Under the pieces are notes generated by a model, which did no database searches, was not told the DNA's origin, and was given only the letters and a program-made list of their open reading frames with translations. Below, in pieces: positions 34,085 through 44,914 of a stretch of 64,000 bases of DNA. This stretch comes from Capronia americana (Eukaryota; Ascomycota; Eurotiomycetes; Chaetothyriales; Herpotrichiellaceae). A program made the translations under genes and the position numbers. The stretch lies in contig JADWQD010000004.1 of NCBI GenBank assembly GCA_016110215.1, positions 1,798,001-1,862,000 on the forward strand, given 5' to 3'. Within the stretch, counting starts at the first letter, position 1. Every line of letters starts with the position of its first letter.

Positions 34085-35817
34085 ATGTCTCCAATAGACC
34101 AAGAAGAGCAGCAATATCTGCAGGACGTGGAGGCTGTCAAGAAATGGTGGTCTGATTCTAGATGGCGTTATACCAAACGACCTTTCACGGCCGAGCAGAT
34201 TGTGCAAAAGCGAGGCACCATCAAGATCGATTACCCTAGCAATGTCCAGGCTAAGAAGCTGTGGAAATTGATCGAGGAGCGATTTGCTGTATGGCTCAAG
34301 CACTCACTTCACATTCAGATTCTCGTGCTGACTTGCCCTGCAGACCAAAACGGCTTCGGCTACCTTCGGTTGTCTTGAACCAACGATGCTGACCCAGATG
34401 AACAAATATCTCGACACAGTCTACGTCTCTGGCTGGCAATGCTCCTCTACCGCATCTTCCACCGACGAACCTTCGCCTGATCTGGCTGATTATCCCATGA
34501 ACACCGTTCCGAACAAGGTCCAGCATCTATTCATGGCCCAGCTATTCCATGACCGCAAACAACGAGAAGAGCGTCTTACAACACCTAAGGAGAAACGGGG
34601 CTCCGTGGCAAATGTGGACTATCTACGACCCATCATTGCGGATGCGGATACAGGTCACGGCGGTCTCACCGCAGTTATGAAACTCACAAAGCTGTTCGTG
34701 GAGAAAGGTGCGGCGGGCATTCACATTGAAGACCAAGCTCCTGGCACCAAGAAATGCGGCCACATGGCTGGAAAAGTCCTTGTCCCTATCTCCGAGCATA
34801 TCAATCGTCTAGTGGCCATCCGCGCCCAAGCCGACATCATGGGCGTCGACTTGCTTGCAGTTGCCCGGACGGACTCCGAAGCCGCCACTCTGATCACAAC
34901 GACGATTGACTACCGAGATCACCCCTTCATTCTGGGCACTACGAACCAGAACCTCCAACCCTTGAACGATCTGATGGTCGCAGCTGAACAGGCTGGCAAA
35001 AACGGTGAGCAACTCCAAGCCATTGAGGACAAGTGGATGGTCGAAGCTGGCATCAAGCTATTCGACGACGCAGTCATTGACGCCATCAACGCCGGTGTCC
35101 ATGTCGACAAGCCCTCCCTGATCGAGAAATACAAGACCGCCTCGAAGGGCAAGTCGAACAGCCAGTGCCGTGCCATCGCCAAGGGTCTAACCGGCGTCGA
35201 CATCTTTTGGGACTGGGACGCCCCTCGAACACGTGAGGGCTATTACAGATATCAGGGAGGTTGCCAGTGTGCGGTCAATCGAGCAATCGCGTATGCGCCC
35301 TACGCAGATATGATCTGGATGGAGAGCAAGTTGCCCGACTACGCACAGGCGCAAGAGTTCGCCGAGGGCGTACATGCTGTGTGGCCAGAGCAGAAGTAAG
35401 TGAACTCCCCCAAACATCCCGGTTCCCACGCGGCAGATAGACTAACACCAACGTATCAGACTCGCATACAACCTCTCCCCCTCCTTCAACTGGAAGGCCG
35501 CCATGTCCGCGTCCGACCAAGAGACCTACATCCAACGCCTCGCCGAGCTGGGCTACTGCTGGCAGTTCATCACGCTTGCAGGTCTCCATTCCACCGCCCT
35601 CATCTCCGACACGTTCGCCAAGAACTTCGCCAAGCGAGGCATGCGTGCCTATGGCGAACTGATCCAGGAGCCAGAGATGGCCAACAAGATCGACGTCGTC
35701 ACCCACCAGAAATGGAGTGGGGCCAACTACGTTGATAACCTCTTGAAGATGGTAACGGGTGGAGTCTCATCGGTGTCGGCCATGGGGAAAGGAGTCACGG
35801 AAGATCAATTCCATTGA
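34085..35817 (+). CDS. ICL1: Isocitrate lyase (glyoxylate cycle)
   Basis: Exons 34085-34288, 34344-35395 and 35460-35817 encode 537 aa, the normal fungal length. The enzyme cleaves isocitrate to glyoxylate and succinate, allowing growth on acetate, ethanol and fatty acids. Visible landmarks are VSGWQCSSTAS, RPIIADADTGHGG (metal and substrate loop), the active-site KKCGHMAGKVLVP, ARTDSEAA, and DIFWDWDAPRTREGYYRYQGG. Introns of 55 and 64 nt have clean GT/AG ends and restore ERFATKTASATFGC and EQKLAYNLSPSFNW. The protein ends EDQFH, so no canonical peroxisomal SKL tail is visible. The expected location is peroxisome or cytosol. The start is the first ATG in frame with MSPIDQEEQQYL. Confidence 0.94.
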
Positions 35818-36067
35818 ACAAAACAAACGTTGGTGACCTCGAAGTAAGGAAATGCAGGCAGGCAGGCAGTCAGCAGGCACCCGGAGCTTATATTTCCAGA
35901 AAGCGTGAACTGGTCGAGGAGGTACGAAATGTGTAGTAGCTATGTTACTCTGTGTACGATGTAGTGCAGCACAAAATTGGATACTGGCTGGCTTATTGTT
36001 GAAGCATTCATGCTCTTTCTTATAGCAAGTCTTGATAGCAGTTATCCTGCAGAGCGTGCCAGTTATT

Positions 36068-36165
36068 TGAGACAGGAAGCCAACGCTAACGCCTTGGCAA
36101 GTGCTATGATTGGTGGAAAAGACACCGTCACGTGTTATCGTCACGTGCCAATTGACTCCGAAGTA
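36068..36165 (+). repeat. Repeat unit A with paired CACGTG
   Basis: The unit has a conserved box at 36093-36114 (CTTGGCAAGTGCTATGAT then TGGT) and CACGTG at 36129 and 36142. Upstream, CCTGCAGAG...CAGTTATTTGAGACAGGAAG (36049 onward) matches unit B. Confidence 0.65.
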
Positions 36166-36186
36166 AATAACAGCAACAACATTCGG

Positions 36187-36283
36187 CTCTACTCGGGTAC
36201 CCTTACCTTGATCAACTCGATAATTCATCTTATTAGCAAGCTCTAAGGGTGACTTAGGGCCTTTATACCCTATAAGATATTTT
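36187..36283 (+). repeat. 97-nt dispersed repeat block, plus copy
   Basis: This block is over 80% identical by eye to the reverse complement of 44111-44207. It shares CAACTCGATAA, TTCATCTTATTAGCA, GGTGACTTAGGGCC and GATATTTT with it. It sits directly after unit A, in the same relative order as in the 44 kb copy. Confidence 0.75.
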
Positions 36284-36418
36284 CCTGCGGAGAATAGTGC
36301 AGCAGTTATTGAGATAGAAAGAGTCCACGCAAAGGACTTGGCGAGTACTCTGATTGGTGCAAAAATTATACTGCTACGTGCCTGTCACGTGCCTGCTACA
36401 CATAGTACCTTAGGTAGG
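36275..36418 (+). repeat. Repeat unit B with paired TACGTG/CACGTG
   Basis: The box CTTGGCGAGTACTCTGATTG at 36337 is followed by TACGTG at 36375 and CACGTG at 36386. The first half aligns with unit A. Confidence 0.65.
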
Positions 36419-36449
36419 TCCGTCCCAGCTTCCCTCGTACAGAATAAGA

Positions 36450-36550
36450 AGTAATATTACTGGATAAAAAGTCCGCGCTACTATCTTGGCGAGTGCTCTG
36501 ATTGGTATAAAGATAGTTCCTGCACGTGACTCTATCACGTGACTCTACTT
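36450..36550 (+). repeat. Repeat unit C with paired CACGTG
   Basis: The box CTTGGCGAGTGCTCTGATTG at 36485 is followed by CACGTGACTCTATCACGTGA, with CACGTG at 36523 and 36536. AACAACAATAAC follows at 36579, as in the other full copies. Confidence 0.65.
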
Positions 36551-36830
36551 TCGGCGTTCTCTTGTTACACAATTGAACAACAATAACATGCCGCCCGTAC
36601 ATCCACTGAGAAAGCCGCGGGCGCTGTCTCGGTCGCGTGCATGCCTTACTGGAAGTCTTCTTTCCGACTGGGACGCCGGCATAGAGCAGCCCCTTTATCA
36701 TCACGTCCGTGAAGAACAGGACAAAGTACATACTAGCACAATTATTATCCAGCCATGCTAGCTTCAGCCCTGTATCAACGACTCGTGACCTTGGCAGCCG
36801 CCATAAGGACGCCTTTCACATGGCATTCAC

Positions 36831-38418
36831 CTATGACCCAGTCATGGGCTCCTCGGCAACGTAATGCAAATACGCGCCCAACAGCTTGGTTCCCTCGATG
36901 TAGTTCCTCCGGTCCAGCTTCTCATTAATACTATGGGCTGCATCCGTGGAACTGCCCATCGGCAGCAATAGCACGTTCTTGCCCGTTGCCTGCTCAAATG
37001 TGATGGTCACTGGGATTGAGCCGCCCTCCCTCGTCATATCTGGTTCCACGCCGAAGACTTCCTTGACTGCTTTGGCCGCCGCCGAGAAGTTCCAGTGGGA
37101 GGGCGAGGCGACCCACCATTTGCCGTCGTGTTGGCAATAAACATCGAGCGAGTTCTTGGATTGCAATTTGGCGAATTCGGAGCGGATGTATTTGAAGACT
37201 GCTTCGTTGACAGCGGATGATTCCATGTCTGGGACCGTGCGGATGGAGAATTTGCCGATGACTTTGGCGGGGATGACGGTCTTTGCGCCCGGCGCACTAA
37301 ACGCGCCTTCGACACCGTGGATTGACAATGAGGGATACCGCCATCTCGCCATGAGCGTCTTTTCCTTGTCGTTGAAAATCGCGGTCTCGCTGCCAAGCGA
37401 TTCGTACAGGTTGTCCATGGTATAGGCGATAGGTCCGTAGAGTTTCTTCTCTTCTTCGGTCAAGGGCGCTACCATTTCGTTGATACCTGGAATGAGGATC
37501 TTGCCGTCATTGGAGACCAACTTGGAGAGGATGGTCATGAGGTCGGTCATGGGTTCTTGGGCCGTGCCGCCGAAGACACCGCTGTGGAGGTCCTGGCCTG
37601 GACCTTTGATTTCGACAGAGTAGTAGTTGCAACCCCGAAGACCGTAGGTCAAGCATGGTTTCTCCGTACCGAGCCAGTAATTATCGGAGATGCAGACGGC
37701 GTCGGCGTCTTTGAAAAATTTCTTGGCTTCGGCATTGATAAAATCGTCGAGGCCCTCACTTCCATACTCTTCCATACCCTCGAAACAACACAGCAAGTTA
37801 ACGGGGAAGTCGACTCCAGCTTTCTGATGGGCTTCTATGGCATTGAGCCAGCCTAGCACCGGGCCTTTGTCGTCAGTACTGCCACGGCCGTACATTCTGC
37901 CCTTGTCATCCACGGTGAGCTCGAAGGGTTTGGTTGCCCAGCCATCTTCGACGAGAGCGGGTTGGACATCGTAATGGCCGTAGACGAGGATGGTGCGCTT
38001 GGACTTGTCGTTCCCATAGCGGGCGATAATCACAGGCGGGAGATCGAGGTGTTCTTTCCCAGGTTGTTTGCCTAGCGGGCGTTGTTGCACTTCTGCGCCT
38101 AGCGCTTCGAGTTCGGAGGCAAGGAATTGGCCCATCTAGATACATGTGAGTATCTGCCGGACGTGGTATCCCCCGGGCTAGTACATACTCGAACGACATC
38201 TTTTCTTCTTTCCTCATCTGCTGAGACGGAGGGGATTGCGACGGCTTTCCGTAGACCTGCCTGGAGTCAGTACACGCCATCGTTGGCAGGCAAGGCTGTG
38301 CTCACGGTCGATGAAGGAGTCGGCAAGCTCGTCAACCCTGCGTTGTGTTAGCAACTTGTCACTGCGATAAGAGTAATCTGGCGCACTTCTTGAAGTAAGG
38401 TTCTAGCTGCGGTGCCAT
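36831..38418 (-). CDS. DUG1: Cys-Gly metallodipeptidase, M20 family (Dug1-like)
   Basis: Exons 38418-38387, 38337-38306, 38256-38189 and 38135-36831 encode 478 aa; three introns of 49, 49 and 53 nt crowd the first 50 codons. The spliced start reads MAPQLEPYFKKVDELADSFIDRLRKAVAIPSVSADEERRKDVVRMGQFL. Metal-binding M20 motifs are GHYDVQP, GRGSTDDKGPVLGW and EGMEEYGSEG (catalytic Glu pair), with SDNYW and DLHSGVFGG further on. No signal peptide is seen, so it is cytosolic. Yeast Dug1 cleaves Cys-Gly released from glutathione, returning cysteine; this fits an enzyme of glutathione and sulfur turnover. It is convergent with isocitrate lyase, with the repeat array just beyond its 3' end. Confidence 0.93.
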
Positions 38419-38796
38419 CTTGTCGTCGGATATGTGGCCGTAGTATGTTCGAACTGAGCAAGCAGTGTTCCTCAATGGATGCAACAAGCCTATTGAAGAG
38501 CGTGTAGCCTTGAGTTTGGTATGTAAAGACCTTGAAGAGCAGCGCAGAGTGCGAGAGAGGTGGAGCATGTGAGCTGCTTGGTGGGATGCGAGGGATGCGG
38601 TTGGATGCGGTTTGGAGAGGCACGAGAGGTTAGGAAACGAGTGAAGATCTCCGACAGGCGCAAAGTGGTAGGCCACCGGAATTGTACATTATGTACACAA
38701 TAGCAGTCTCCAGAATTGATATGTTGTGGCTCTCTAATTCGGCAATAGTACACTGATACATAGAATCTCAGCACGCTGAGGACGCATAAAGATATT
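38419..38796. other. Dug1 leader and 3' flank of the mitochondrial L20 gene
   Basis: Both flanking genes run on the minus strand, so this 378-nt stretch is the promoter and leader of the dipeptidase gene plus the L20 3' end. No gene and no clear motif were seen. Confidence 0.45.
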
Positions 38797-39399
38797 CTAT
38801 GCATCTTTCAGCCATCGCTCTTTTCTGATCTGCCTGTCCTCGCGGGCCTCCCTCCTCTTCTTGCCCCAGTTCGACTTGATGATTGCGGTCACCATTTTCT
38901 GCTCCTTGCCTTTCTGTGGCGCTAGACCGTCAACAACCAGATGCGTAAAGACGGGCGAGCAGTCGAATTTCTTGGAGAGTCGACTGACGCTCCACTCGGT
39001 GGGATCTGTCCTTCTCAACTTTCGCATTTCCTCCAGGTCCTTCTCCGTCAAGTGATAACGTTTTTCTGTTTGGCCCTTCACTGCCGGTAGCTGTTGAGCC
39101 GACTGTAGTTGTAAACCTCTGGTTTCGGGGTCTGTAAACACCTTTCTTCGGTCGTTGTTGGGGAGGAAGATGTTAGGAGTGTGGTAGACGTTGGGCATGC
39201 TCGGGGGAGGATTGTAGATGATGTGGTCATGCGGCTCGGTCTTGGAAGGTAGAAAATCTGGATCTGGCTTGATGTTGAGCCGTGATCTCGTTCTTCGGTA
39301 CGTGTCCGAGGACTGATGGCGCCGGAAAGAAGGTTGCAGTATTTGCGAACAGAGCTTGTAGAAGCGCGATGATGCCGAAGGAGCAGTTGTGGACTGCAT
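38797..39399 (-). CDS. MRPL20: Mitochondrial large-subunit ribosomal protein L20 (MRP-L20 family)
   Basis: A single exon of 200 codons. The N-terminus (MQSTTAPSASSRFYKLCSQILQPSFRRHQSS) is basic, hydroxylated and free of acidic residues, a typical mitochondrial import signal. After it comes the family core: YNPPPSMPNVYHTPNIFLPNNDRR, then LTEKDLEEMRKLRRTDPTEWSVSRLSKKFDCSPVFTHLV, and a basic tail KRREAREDRQIRKERW. This matches the fungal MRP-L20 family, a component of the mitochondrial 54S/large subunit. The start ATG opens the frame directly at the presequence. It runs in the same direction as the dipeptidase gene and is divergent from the gene at 40.4 kb. Confidence 0.85.
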   Translation of the reverse strand: MQSTTAPSASSRFYKLCSQILQPSFRRHQSSDTYRRTRSRLNIKPDPDFLPSKTEPHDHIIYNPPPSMPNVYHTPNIFLPNNDRRKVFTDPETRGLQLQSAQQLPAVKGQTEKRYHLTEKDLEEMRKLRRTDPTEWSVSRLSKKFDCSPVFTHLVVDGLAPQKGKEQKMVTAIIKSNWGKKRREAREDRQIRKERWLKDA

Positions 39400-40408
39400 C
39401 GTTGCCGGTGTCCGTGCCAGCTCTCTCGTCGGATGCCCGAATCGAAAGGTATCGACAGTTTTCTGAGCCGTCTAATCCGTGGGCCAGAAAGATCCAACGC
39501 CAACTAAATTTCTTTTCGCTCTGAACCCAGAACTATCGCGTACAACGCATGCCTCGTGACGCCAAAAAGCGTTATGGCCGCTAGGTCGAGCCGCCTCTTC
39601 CGCCACCCGAAAGCCCTAACGACGAGCTGGAAGCTGCAAATGTCGAAGAATAAAGGTGCTGTGCCTGGAAGCTGAATTGGGCGAGGAGAGCATCAGCAGT
39701 TCGCGCAGGGAAAATGGGCCACTAAGCGTGAAGCGCAGTTAGGTTTGAGCTTGGCAGGAGGGAATGGGTCCAGGTTCGTCACAAGACACTCGCAACTCGT
39801 TCCCTGAGACAACAGGTGCTGCCGAAAACAGGTGCCTGGAAGGAAGCCCACGGTGCCCAATTGGACGACCGAGTGACGAGCTTGCAGCGTGCCTCCAATC
39901 CCTAGGCGTGCAATCATTGTTGTGAACTCATCCATCCATCCTTCCTTGCTTGCCGTGTCCCTCCTCTCCTCTCGTAAACCGGGGAGGCTCCTTCTGGCTT
40001 CATCTTGACATTTCCTCTCACTCACACCACAGCCGCATACCGAGTCCTTTTCGTTGCACAGGCCATTCATCGTCACCTCGTTGTCCCGAGAACGCAAGCA
40101 CAACCCGAACGAGACCTCTTTAGCGGCCGGCGAACTCCATTCCTTATTCATTGCCCTGTGCCGCGACTGCGTACATAGCCTGGCGCATGTGGTTGTGAGC
40201 GCTCCAAGTCAGCCCCCATTGAAGACGCAACGTTCAATCTCGCTTTCTGTTGCTTGCTCCATTTACGACATGTCCTGCCTCAGGCGCTCGAACTAGGATC
40301 AAGTTCACCTGATCTTCCTCACAATTCACACTGCTTCACCTACCTGACCTGCTTTAACTACGGCTCGACCATACTAGACATCTCCGCCCCGCACCAGGAG
40401 CCGCTACC
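39400..40408. promoter_or_regulatory. Divergent promoter region, MRPL20 (-) and Ser/Pro-rich orphan (+)
   Basis: About 1 kb with no supported gene. A minus-strand frame at 40151-39693 is unsupported. The sequence just before 40409 is C/T-rich with a good TACCATGTC start context. Confidence 0.45.
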
Positions 40409-41560
40409 ATGTCGTCAAAGGAACCATCGGTCAACGACAGAATCAGTGCTCCAAGCACCGAGTCAAAGGACTCTGCTGCACCCCTATTGAAAGACTCCTC
40501 TGCACTATCTTCTCGAACGACAACCGCCGAGTCCGCAAGTGACGCGACCGCTGCAAAGCCGCGAAAGAGAGACTTTTGGAAACTGGGAAAGAAGCCGGAA
40601 GAGGACAAGGGCAAGGGCAAAAGCCTCGCAACTTCGAGTTCTCCTCCTGCCGCAGTCAGCCCCTTGAGTGGCTTGAACCCGGTCTCTCCCATGAGATCGC
40701 CAGATTTGGTTGGTGGCTCGGTGTCGCCTCATAGAGGCTCCCTGGCTCATCCCTACGGTGTCCCAAGTTCTCCAGGGTATGGGATGGGCACTTCGTCCCC
40801 TCGACCGCACTCGCCAGCTTCATCCATGATTTTTGAGCGAAACGTGCAGGAGGATGTCGCTCTTCCTGAGACGTCCCCGCACTTGCCGTCGCATGTTCTC
40901 ATGGAGAACCACATTGCGCCCGCGCTGGATGCATCTGCAGAAGCCATCACCGACGAAAAACTGAATCCGGATACGGTGGAGATTGTCACTCATGCCACCC
41001 ATCAACCTGCGGCGGTGACCATCTCTGGTCTGGGACCCGAGCAGTCTTTGGCTTCTTCAATGCAAGACGACTTCACTCCGTCACTTGCATCGCTTGCACA
41101 TCGAGATACGGAGACGGGGTCCAACTATGGGTCTCTAGACACGACCGACGTCCGCCGTTTGAGCTTCATCTCTTTTGCCGATGTTGTGCACGGCGAACAA
41201 GAATTTGGAGACGCTCGCCGTGACTCTACGTATGTCGCAGGCCATCCGTCTCTGGCACCTGCCCGCTCGCCTTCTCCTCTGCGATCGCCTACTTCTTCCG
41301 CCGCTCCTGGGACATCACCCCCAACCAGCGTCACCGCATCTGTGAAGGGATTTGAGACGTCCCCACATCGTGCTCCGAGAGGCGCAGGGAGCCCACTCCC
41401 AGGTCAGAGCTCGCCTCTAGGTGGAGGCAACGAAATCAATGTCGAGACAATGCGACAGGCACTCCGGAAAACAGGAAGCGGGGATTTGAGCCATTTCCGC
41501 AGCCCGCCACTCAGTGCTGTGGGCAATGATGACGGGACCTACGACCGACCCTTCAGATGA
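40409..41560 (+). CDS. Ser/Pro-rich hypothetical protein
   Basis: A single exon of 383 codons starts at a good context (CTACCATG). The sequence is dominated by Ser, Pro, Ala and Thr and is probably disordered. Ordered-looking islands are the basic KPRKRDFWKLGKKPEEDKGKGK (about 48-70), a helix-prone DVALPETSPHLPSHVLMENHIAPALDASAEAI (about 145-180), SNYGSLDTTDVRRLSFISFADVVHGEQEF (about 238-266), and EINVETMRQALRKTGSGDLSHFR near the C-terminus. RRLSF and many SP dipeptides are candidate phosphorylation sites. Conserved-looking islands in a disordered chain suggest a signalling or cell-polarity scaffold, but no family was recognised. Confidence 0.72.
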   Translation: MSSKEPSVNDRISAPSTESKDSAAPLLKDSSALSSRTTTAESASDATAAKPRKRDFWKLGKKPEEDKGKGKSLATSSSPPAAVSPLSGLNPVSPMRSPDLVGGSVSPHRGSLAHPYGVPSSPGYGMGTSSPRPHSPASSMIFERNVQEDVALPETSPHLPSHVLMENHIAPALDASAEAITDEKLNPDTVEIVTHATHQPAAVTISGLGPEQSLASSMQDDFTPSLASLAHRDTETGSNYGSLDTTDVRRLSFISFADVVHGEQEFGDARRDSTYVAGHPSLAPARSPSPLRSPTSSAAPGTSPPTSVTASVKGFETSPHRAPRGAGSPLPGQSSPLGGGNEINVETMRQALRKTGSGDLSHFRSPPLSAVGNDDGTYDRPFR

Positions 41561-42542
41561 GTATATACGACCACGAGGCCATGAGCAATTCGGGATGAGG
41601 TGGCATGATATACGCAGGCGCACATCATGACGGTTGAGTTCCTTCGAACCTCAATTCGGGGAGGATTACTATGAAGACAAGACAACATGGGCTCTTTTAG
41701 TTTACCGACCTCCCGTATGAAGGTCCATTTTCCTTCAAATACTAGATACCACTTCTCAAATGATTGAATGCCAGTTCCGCAACAGTACCCCGTAGCTTGT
41801 CCCAAGCTCAATCTGTACTCACCACCTGTCGCGGCCAAAGCTGGATGACAAAGTGGGTGGGATTTATGCTCAAACACTGAGAATCCGATCGGGGGACAAT
41901 GCATGTAAGACGGTGTGGACAGTGTCGAGCTCATGACCCGGTTTGCGGGCGCCGATGCAGGGCAGGTCACCTGCATAAAATCAACACTAGAAACCCCTCG
42001 AGCAAACCCTGTTGCGGCCAATTGAGGACGGGGTATTTGGTGGAGTCAGTAAATCGAACAAGGGATTACTCCGCACTTTGTGATGGATGATGCACGCCCC
42101 CGAGCGCCCGAGGGATCGTATCACAACACCCTTGCCGACGAGGTACGCGTAACCGAGCTATGTTTTGAAGCCTGCCTGAGCCGTCATAATTCGAGTCCTG
42201 AGAGAGGGGAAGGGGTTTCAAGCCCAGACCTCAAAGCGGGCACATCGGTCAATTTAATGCTGTCTAGGCCTACATACCCTCCATTTGACCCCTCGCCCTC
42301 CTTCTGCCCTATACAGCATTCACGCGTTCTCAGGAGTGGATTGGGAAGAATAATTATCTTGCGAAGTGCTGTGGTCGAGGAGATCGGTCGCCAAGTCGTC
42401 AAGGTGCAAGGTACGAGCGAATCCGTCGCAACAGGCAACAACCAAATCTCCATATTGGGCAACCTCCCCCGTGGCAAGAGAAGAGCTTCCAGCAAGGAAC
42501 TGCGAGTGGAACGAGTAGAGGACAGTTCGCTTTCATTCAATC
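41561..42542. promoter_or_regulatory. Intergenic and leader of the SDR gene
   Basis: A plus-strand frame (42080-42559) overlaps the SDR start in another frame and has no motif. No gene is supported. Confidence 0.45.
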
Positions 42543-43883
42543 ATGGCCGTACAATCTAGCCTGTTCAACTTGTCCTCCCTCGCGACCATCGTCACCGATA
42601 GTCTGTTCAACCCGCTCCTCACGGGGCCTTTACTGCTCTACGTCCTGCGCAATCCGTCAGTGCTGGACAAGCTTCCCTGGCCACCAACCAAGTATTACAA
42701 GCTGCCGTATGACCTGCCGTTCCCATTTCCCAGCAGCATCCGCGTCGGGGCCACGCCGCCGCTCAAGACGCTGAAGTTCCTGTTCGCCTGGGGTTTGATC
42801 TTGTATGTGAATCGGTTTTTGAACCGACTGGCCTTGAATTACGGTCATCTCAAGAAACAGGGCGAGCCATGGGACTTCCAGACGGAGGGCAAGGAGACGG
42901 TCCTGATCACAGGCGGGTGTTCCGGGTTCGGCAAGGAAATGGCCAAAATGTTCGCCGAGCAGACAAAGGCCAATATCATCGTGTTGGATGTCCAGGCACT
43001 GCCGGATGATCTGAAGGACGGTGAGTGTCTTTCCATTTTTCCGTCGTCCGACTCCTCAAAGCCTGGTCCAATTGCGATTGCGGCTGTGAAGGAATCCTTG
43101 AGCTACTTACTTCTGTGTTTTATCTTCGATGGCTGATTTGGGGACGAACATCGAACAGTCCCACGCCTCTCGTACCATAAAGTCGATCTGACGTCACCGG
43201 CGTCCATCCATGAGACGATCAAGCTCGTCCTCGACACCTCGGTGCCGACCGTCCTGATCAACAACGCGGGCATAGCCCAGGCGCACACAATCCTCTCCAC
43301 CAGCGACGAGTTTCTCGAGAAGATCTTCCGCGTCAACATCCTCAGCCACTTCACGCTCATTCGCCTGCTCCTCCCCAGAATGATGGCGCAGCGCAAGGGC
43401 CACATCGTGAGCATCGCCAGCATGGCGTCCTATACCGGCTGCCCGGGACTGGGCGATTACTGCGCGACCAAACACGCCGTGCTGGGCATGCACGAGACCC
43501 TCCTGGTCGAGCTGGCCACCCGGTACAAAGACCAGGGGGGCCACTGTATCCAGGCCTCCATCGTCCACCCAATGTGGGCCCGGACGCCGCTCGTCGGGTC
43601 CTGGGAGAAACAGCTCGCCGCCTCCAAGACGCCCGTCCTGGAACCCAAGGACGTCGCTGCGCCGGTGGTGCAGCACGTGCTGAGAGGACGGAGTGGGAGC
43701 GTTTTCGTCCCCGAGCGGTTCAGGTACGCGACCATTGCAAAGGGGTTGCCTGATTGGGTGGGCATTAAATCGAGGTTGGATCTGGCCGCGAGCACGGATG
43801 TGGGGAGGCAGACGGAGACGGAGACGGAGAGGGTGGATGTCAAGGAGAGGAAGGGCGTCGAAGAGAGTTGGGTCCAGACTTGA
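42543..43883 (+). CDS. Membrane-associated short-chain dehydrogenase/reductase (17beta-HSD11/RDH10-like)
   Basis: Exons 42543-43020 and 43159-43883 (138-nt intron) encode 400 aa. Two hydrophobic N-terminal segments (about 20-40 and 75-92) suggest ER or lipid-droplet attachment. The classical SDR fold follows: NAD(P)-binding TGGCSGFGKE, then VLD acidic after strand 2, NNAGIAQ, catalytic Ser in SIASMAS, and YCATK carrying catalytic Tyr and Lys. Overall order resembles the RDH10/HSD17B11/DHRS group acting on steroids, retinoids or lipid alcohols; the real substrate cannot be told. The C-terminus has a short ETETER repeat from a GGAGAC-type DNA repeat (about 43805-43830). No biosynthetic cluster surrounds it. 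Confidence 0.88.
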
Positions 43884-44110
43884 GAAGGTTGTGAAGGCGG
43901 GCAGCCGGGCAGCCGGGCAGCAGGCAGGCAGTAAATTGAACCTCCTATCATGAACCGCGGCGCCCCCGCGGGTTCAAACAGGCATATAAGCTAAGAGGCC
44001 CAAGTTTTCGGGCATGAATTGCCAGGATATTCAGTCTTTTTGGGCCTACCCCCAGGGGCTGTGGACCTCTTCCTGATATCCTCTCCAAGAAGCGCAAAAA
44101 TGCACGAGTC

Positions 44111-44492
44111 AAAATATCCTGTAGGGCAAAAGGGCCCTAAGTCACCTTCAGAGCGTGCTAATAAGATGAATTTATCGAGTTGCCGAAGGTAAGGATTCCC
44201 AGTAGAGGTGAATGTTTATCAGGAACAGGACACGCCAAGACCTAGGGGGCACCTGTATATAGCGCCCGGGCCGCATGCGTCTCCTTTTCGACTCTCTTTA
44301 GCTTTCGAATCGAGTCGCTGTACGCCTATAGATAGGCAATACACCTCTTAATTAACCGCTGACGAAGCCCATCCCTGATATTGTTGTTGTTTTCACTCAT
44401 GAACGCCTGAAGGGTATGCACGTGACATTGCACGTGACAATGCATTTTTGTACCAGCCAGAGCTGCCGTCAAGATGTTAGCGTGGACACTTT
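44111..44492 (-). repeat. Inverted copy of the composite repeat
   Basis: Read on the minus strand, the order is the same as near 36 kb. It begins with AGTGTCCACGCTAACATCTT and a box equivalent to CTTGGCGAGTGCTCTGATTG (44451-44472). Paired GTCACGTG sites follow (CACGTG at 44431 and 44419), then AACAACAACAAT, about 170 nt not found in the other copies, then the 97-nt block (44207-44111). Confidence 0.7.
44419..44436. promoter_or_regulatory. Paired CACGTGAC sites (Cbf1-like) upstream of cystathionine gamma-synthase
   Basis: Two CACGTGAC octamers start 12 nt apart, about 480 nt before the enzyme's ATG. On the other strand they read GTCACGTG, the RTCACRTG consensus bound by Cbf1 in yeast sulfur-gene promoters. 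Binding is inferred; both sites belong to a repeat, so they may be there by insertion rather than selection. Confidence 0.4.
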
Positions 44493-44914
44493 TGTCAGCA
44501 ACACTCTACGCTACGCTATGCTACGCTCCGCCGGACAAGGCATCTGCGCTGCTCCGAGATTCACCGGGGCGCTCGCTCTTTTGGCGTGCTGCCTCCTGCA
44601 TTTCTTCACAGGATGATAGATTATCCACGGCTGATATGATCTGTACGACTAAATGGGGCCGACATGATCTACGTACACACCAGACACCAGTCTGAACCAT
44701 AAACTGATGTTTCCGGCGCACAGTTGTTGCCAGCCAGAACTGATCTCACGGCCGCAGTCGCAAAGGCCCCGAAAAGGAAACTAAGCAGAAGGCCTCCGAA
44801 ACCGGAAAATTCTGTTTGCTGAGTGACTCTTTTGCCCGTCAACTTATATTCGCCTCTTCTACTATTGGTCATTGACACTTTTACATACAATTTTCGACGA
44901 GAAAGTCTACCACG

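Larger units (their letters stand above)
35818..36830. other. Intergenic region with a CACGTG-bearing repeat array
   Basis: Between the 3' ends of isocitrate lyase (+) and the dipeptidase (-). It holds three diverged repeat units and a separate 97-nt block, described individually. No gene is supported; short frames here lie inside the repeats. Confidence 0.55.
43884..44914. promoter_or_regulatory. Intergenic, upstream region of cystathionine gamma-synthase
   Basis: The first 80 nt contain GGCAG/CCGGGCAG tandem repeats and a GC-rich near-palindrome (CCGCGGCGCCCCCGCGG, 43955-43971). From about 44111 to 44492 lies an inverted copy of the composite repeat seen near 36 kb, with paired CACGTG sites. 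The remaining 420 nt are the proximal promoter and leader of the downstream gene. Confidence 0.55.

Noticed and set aside
36573..36761. 62-codon frame after repeat unit C
   Set aside because: It starts in repeat-associated sequence, is short and has no motif.
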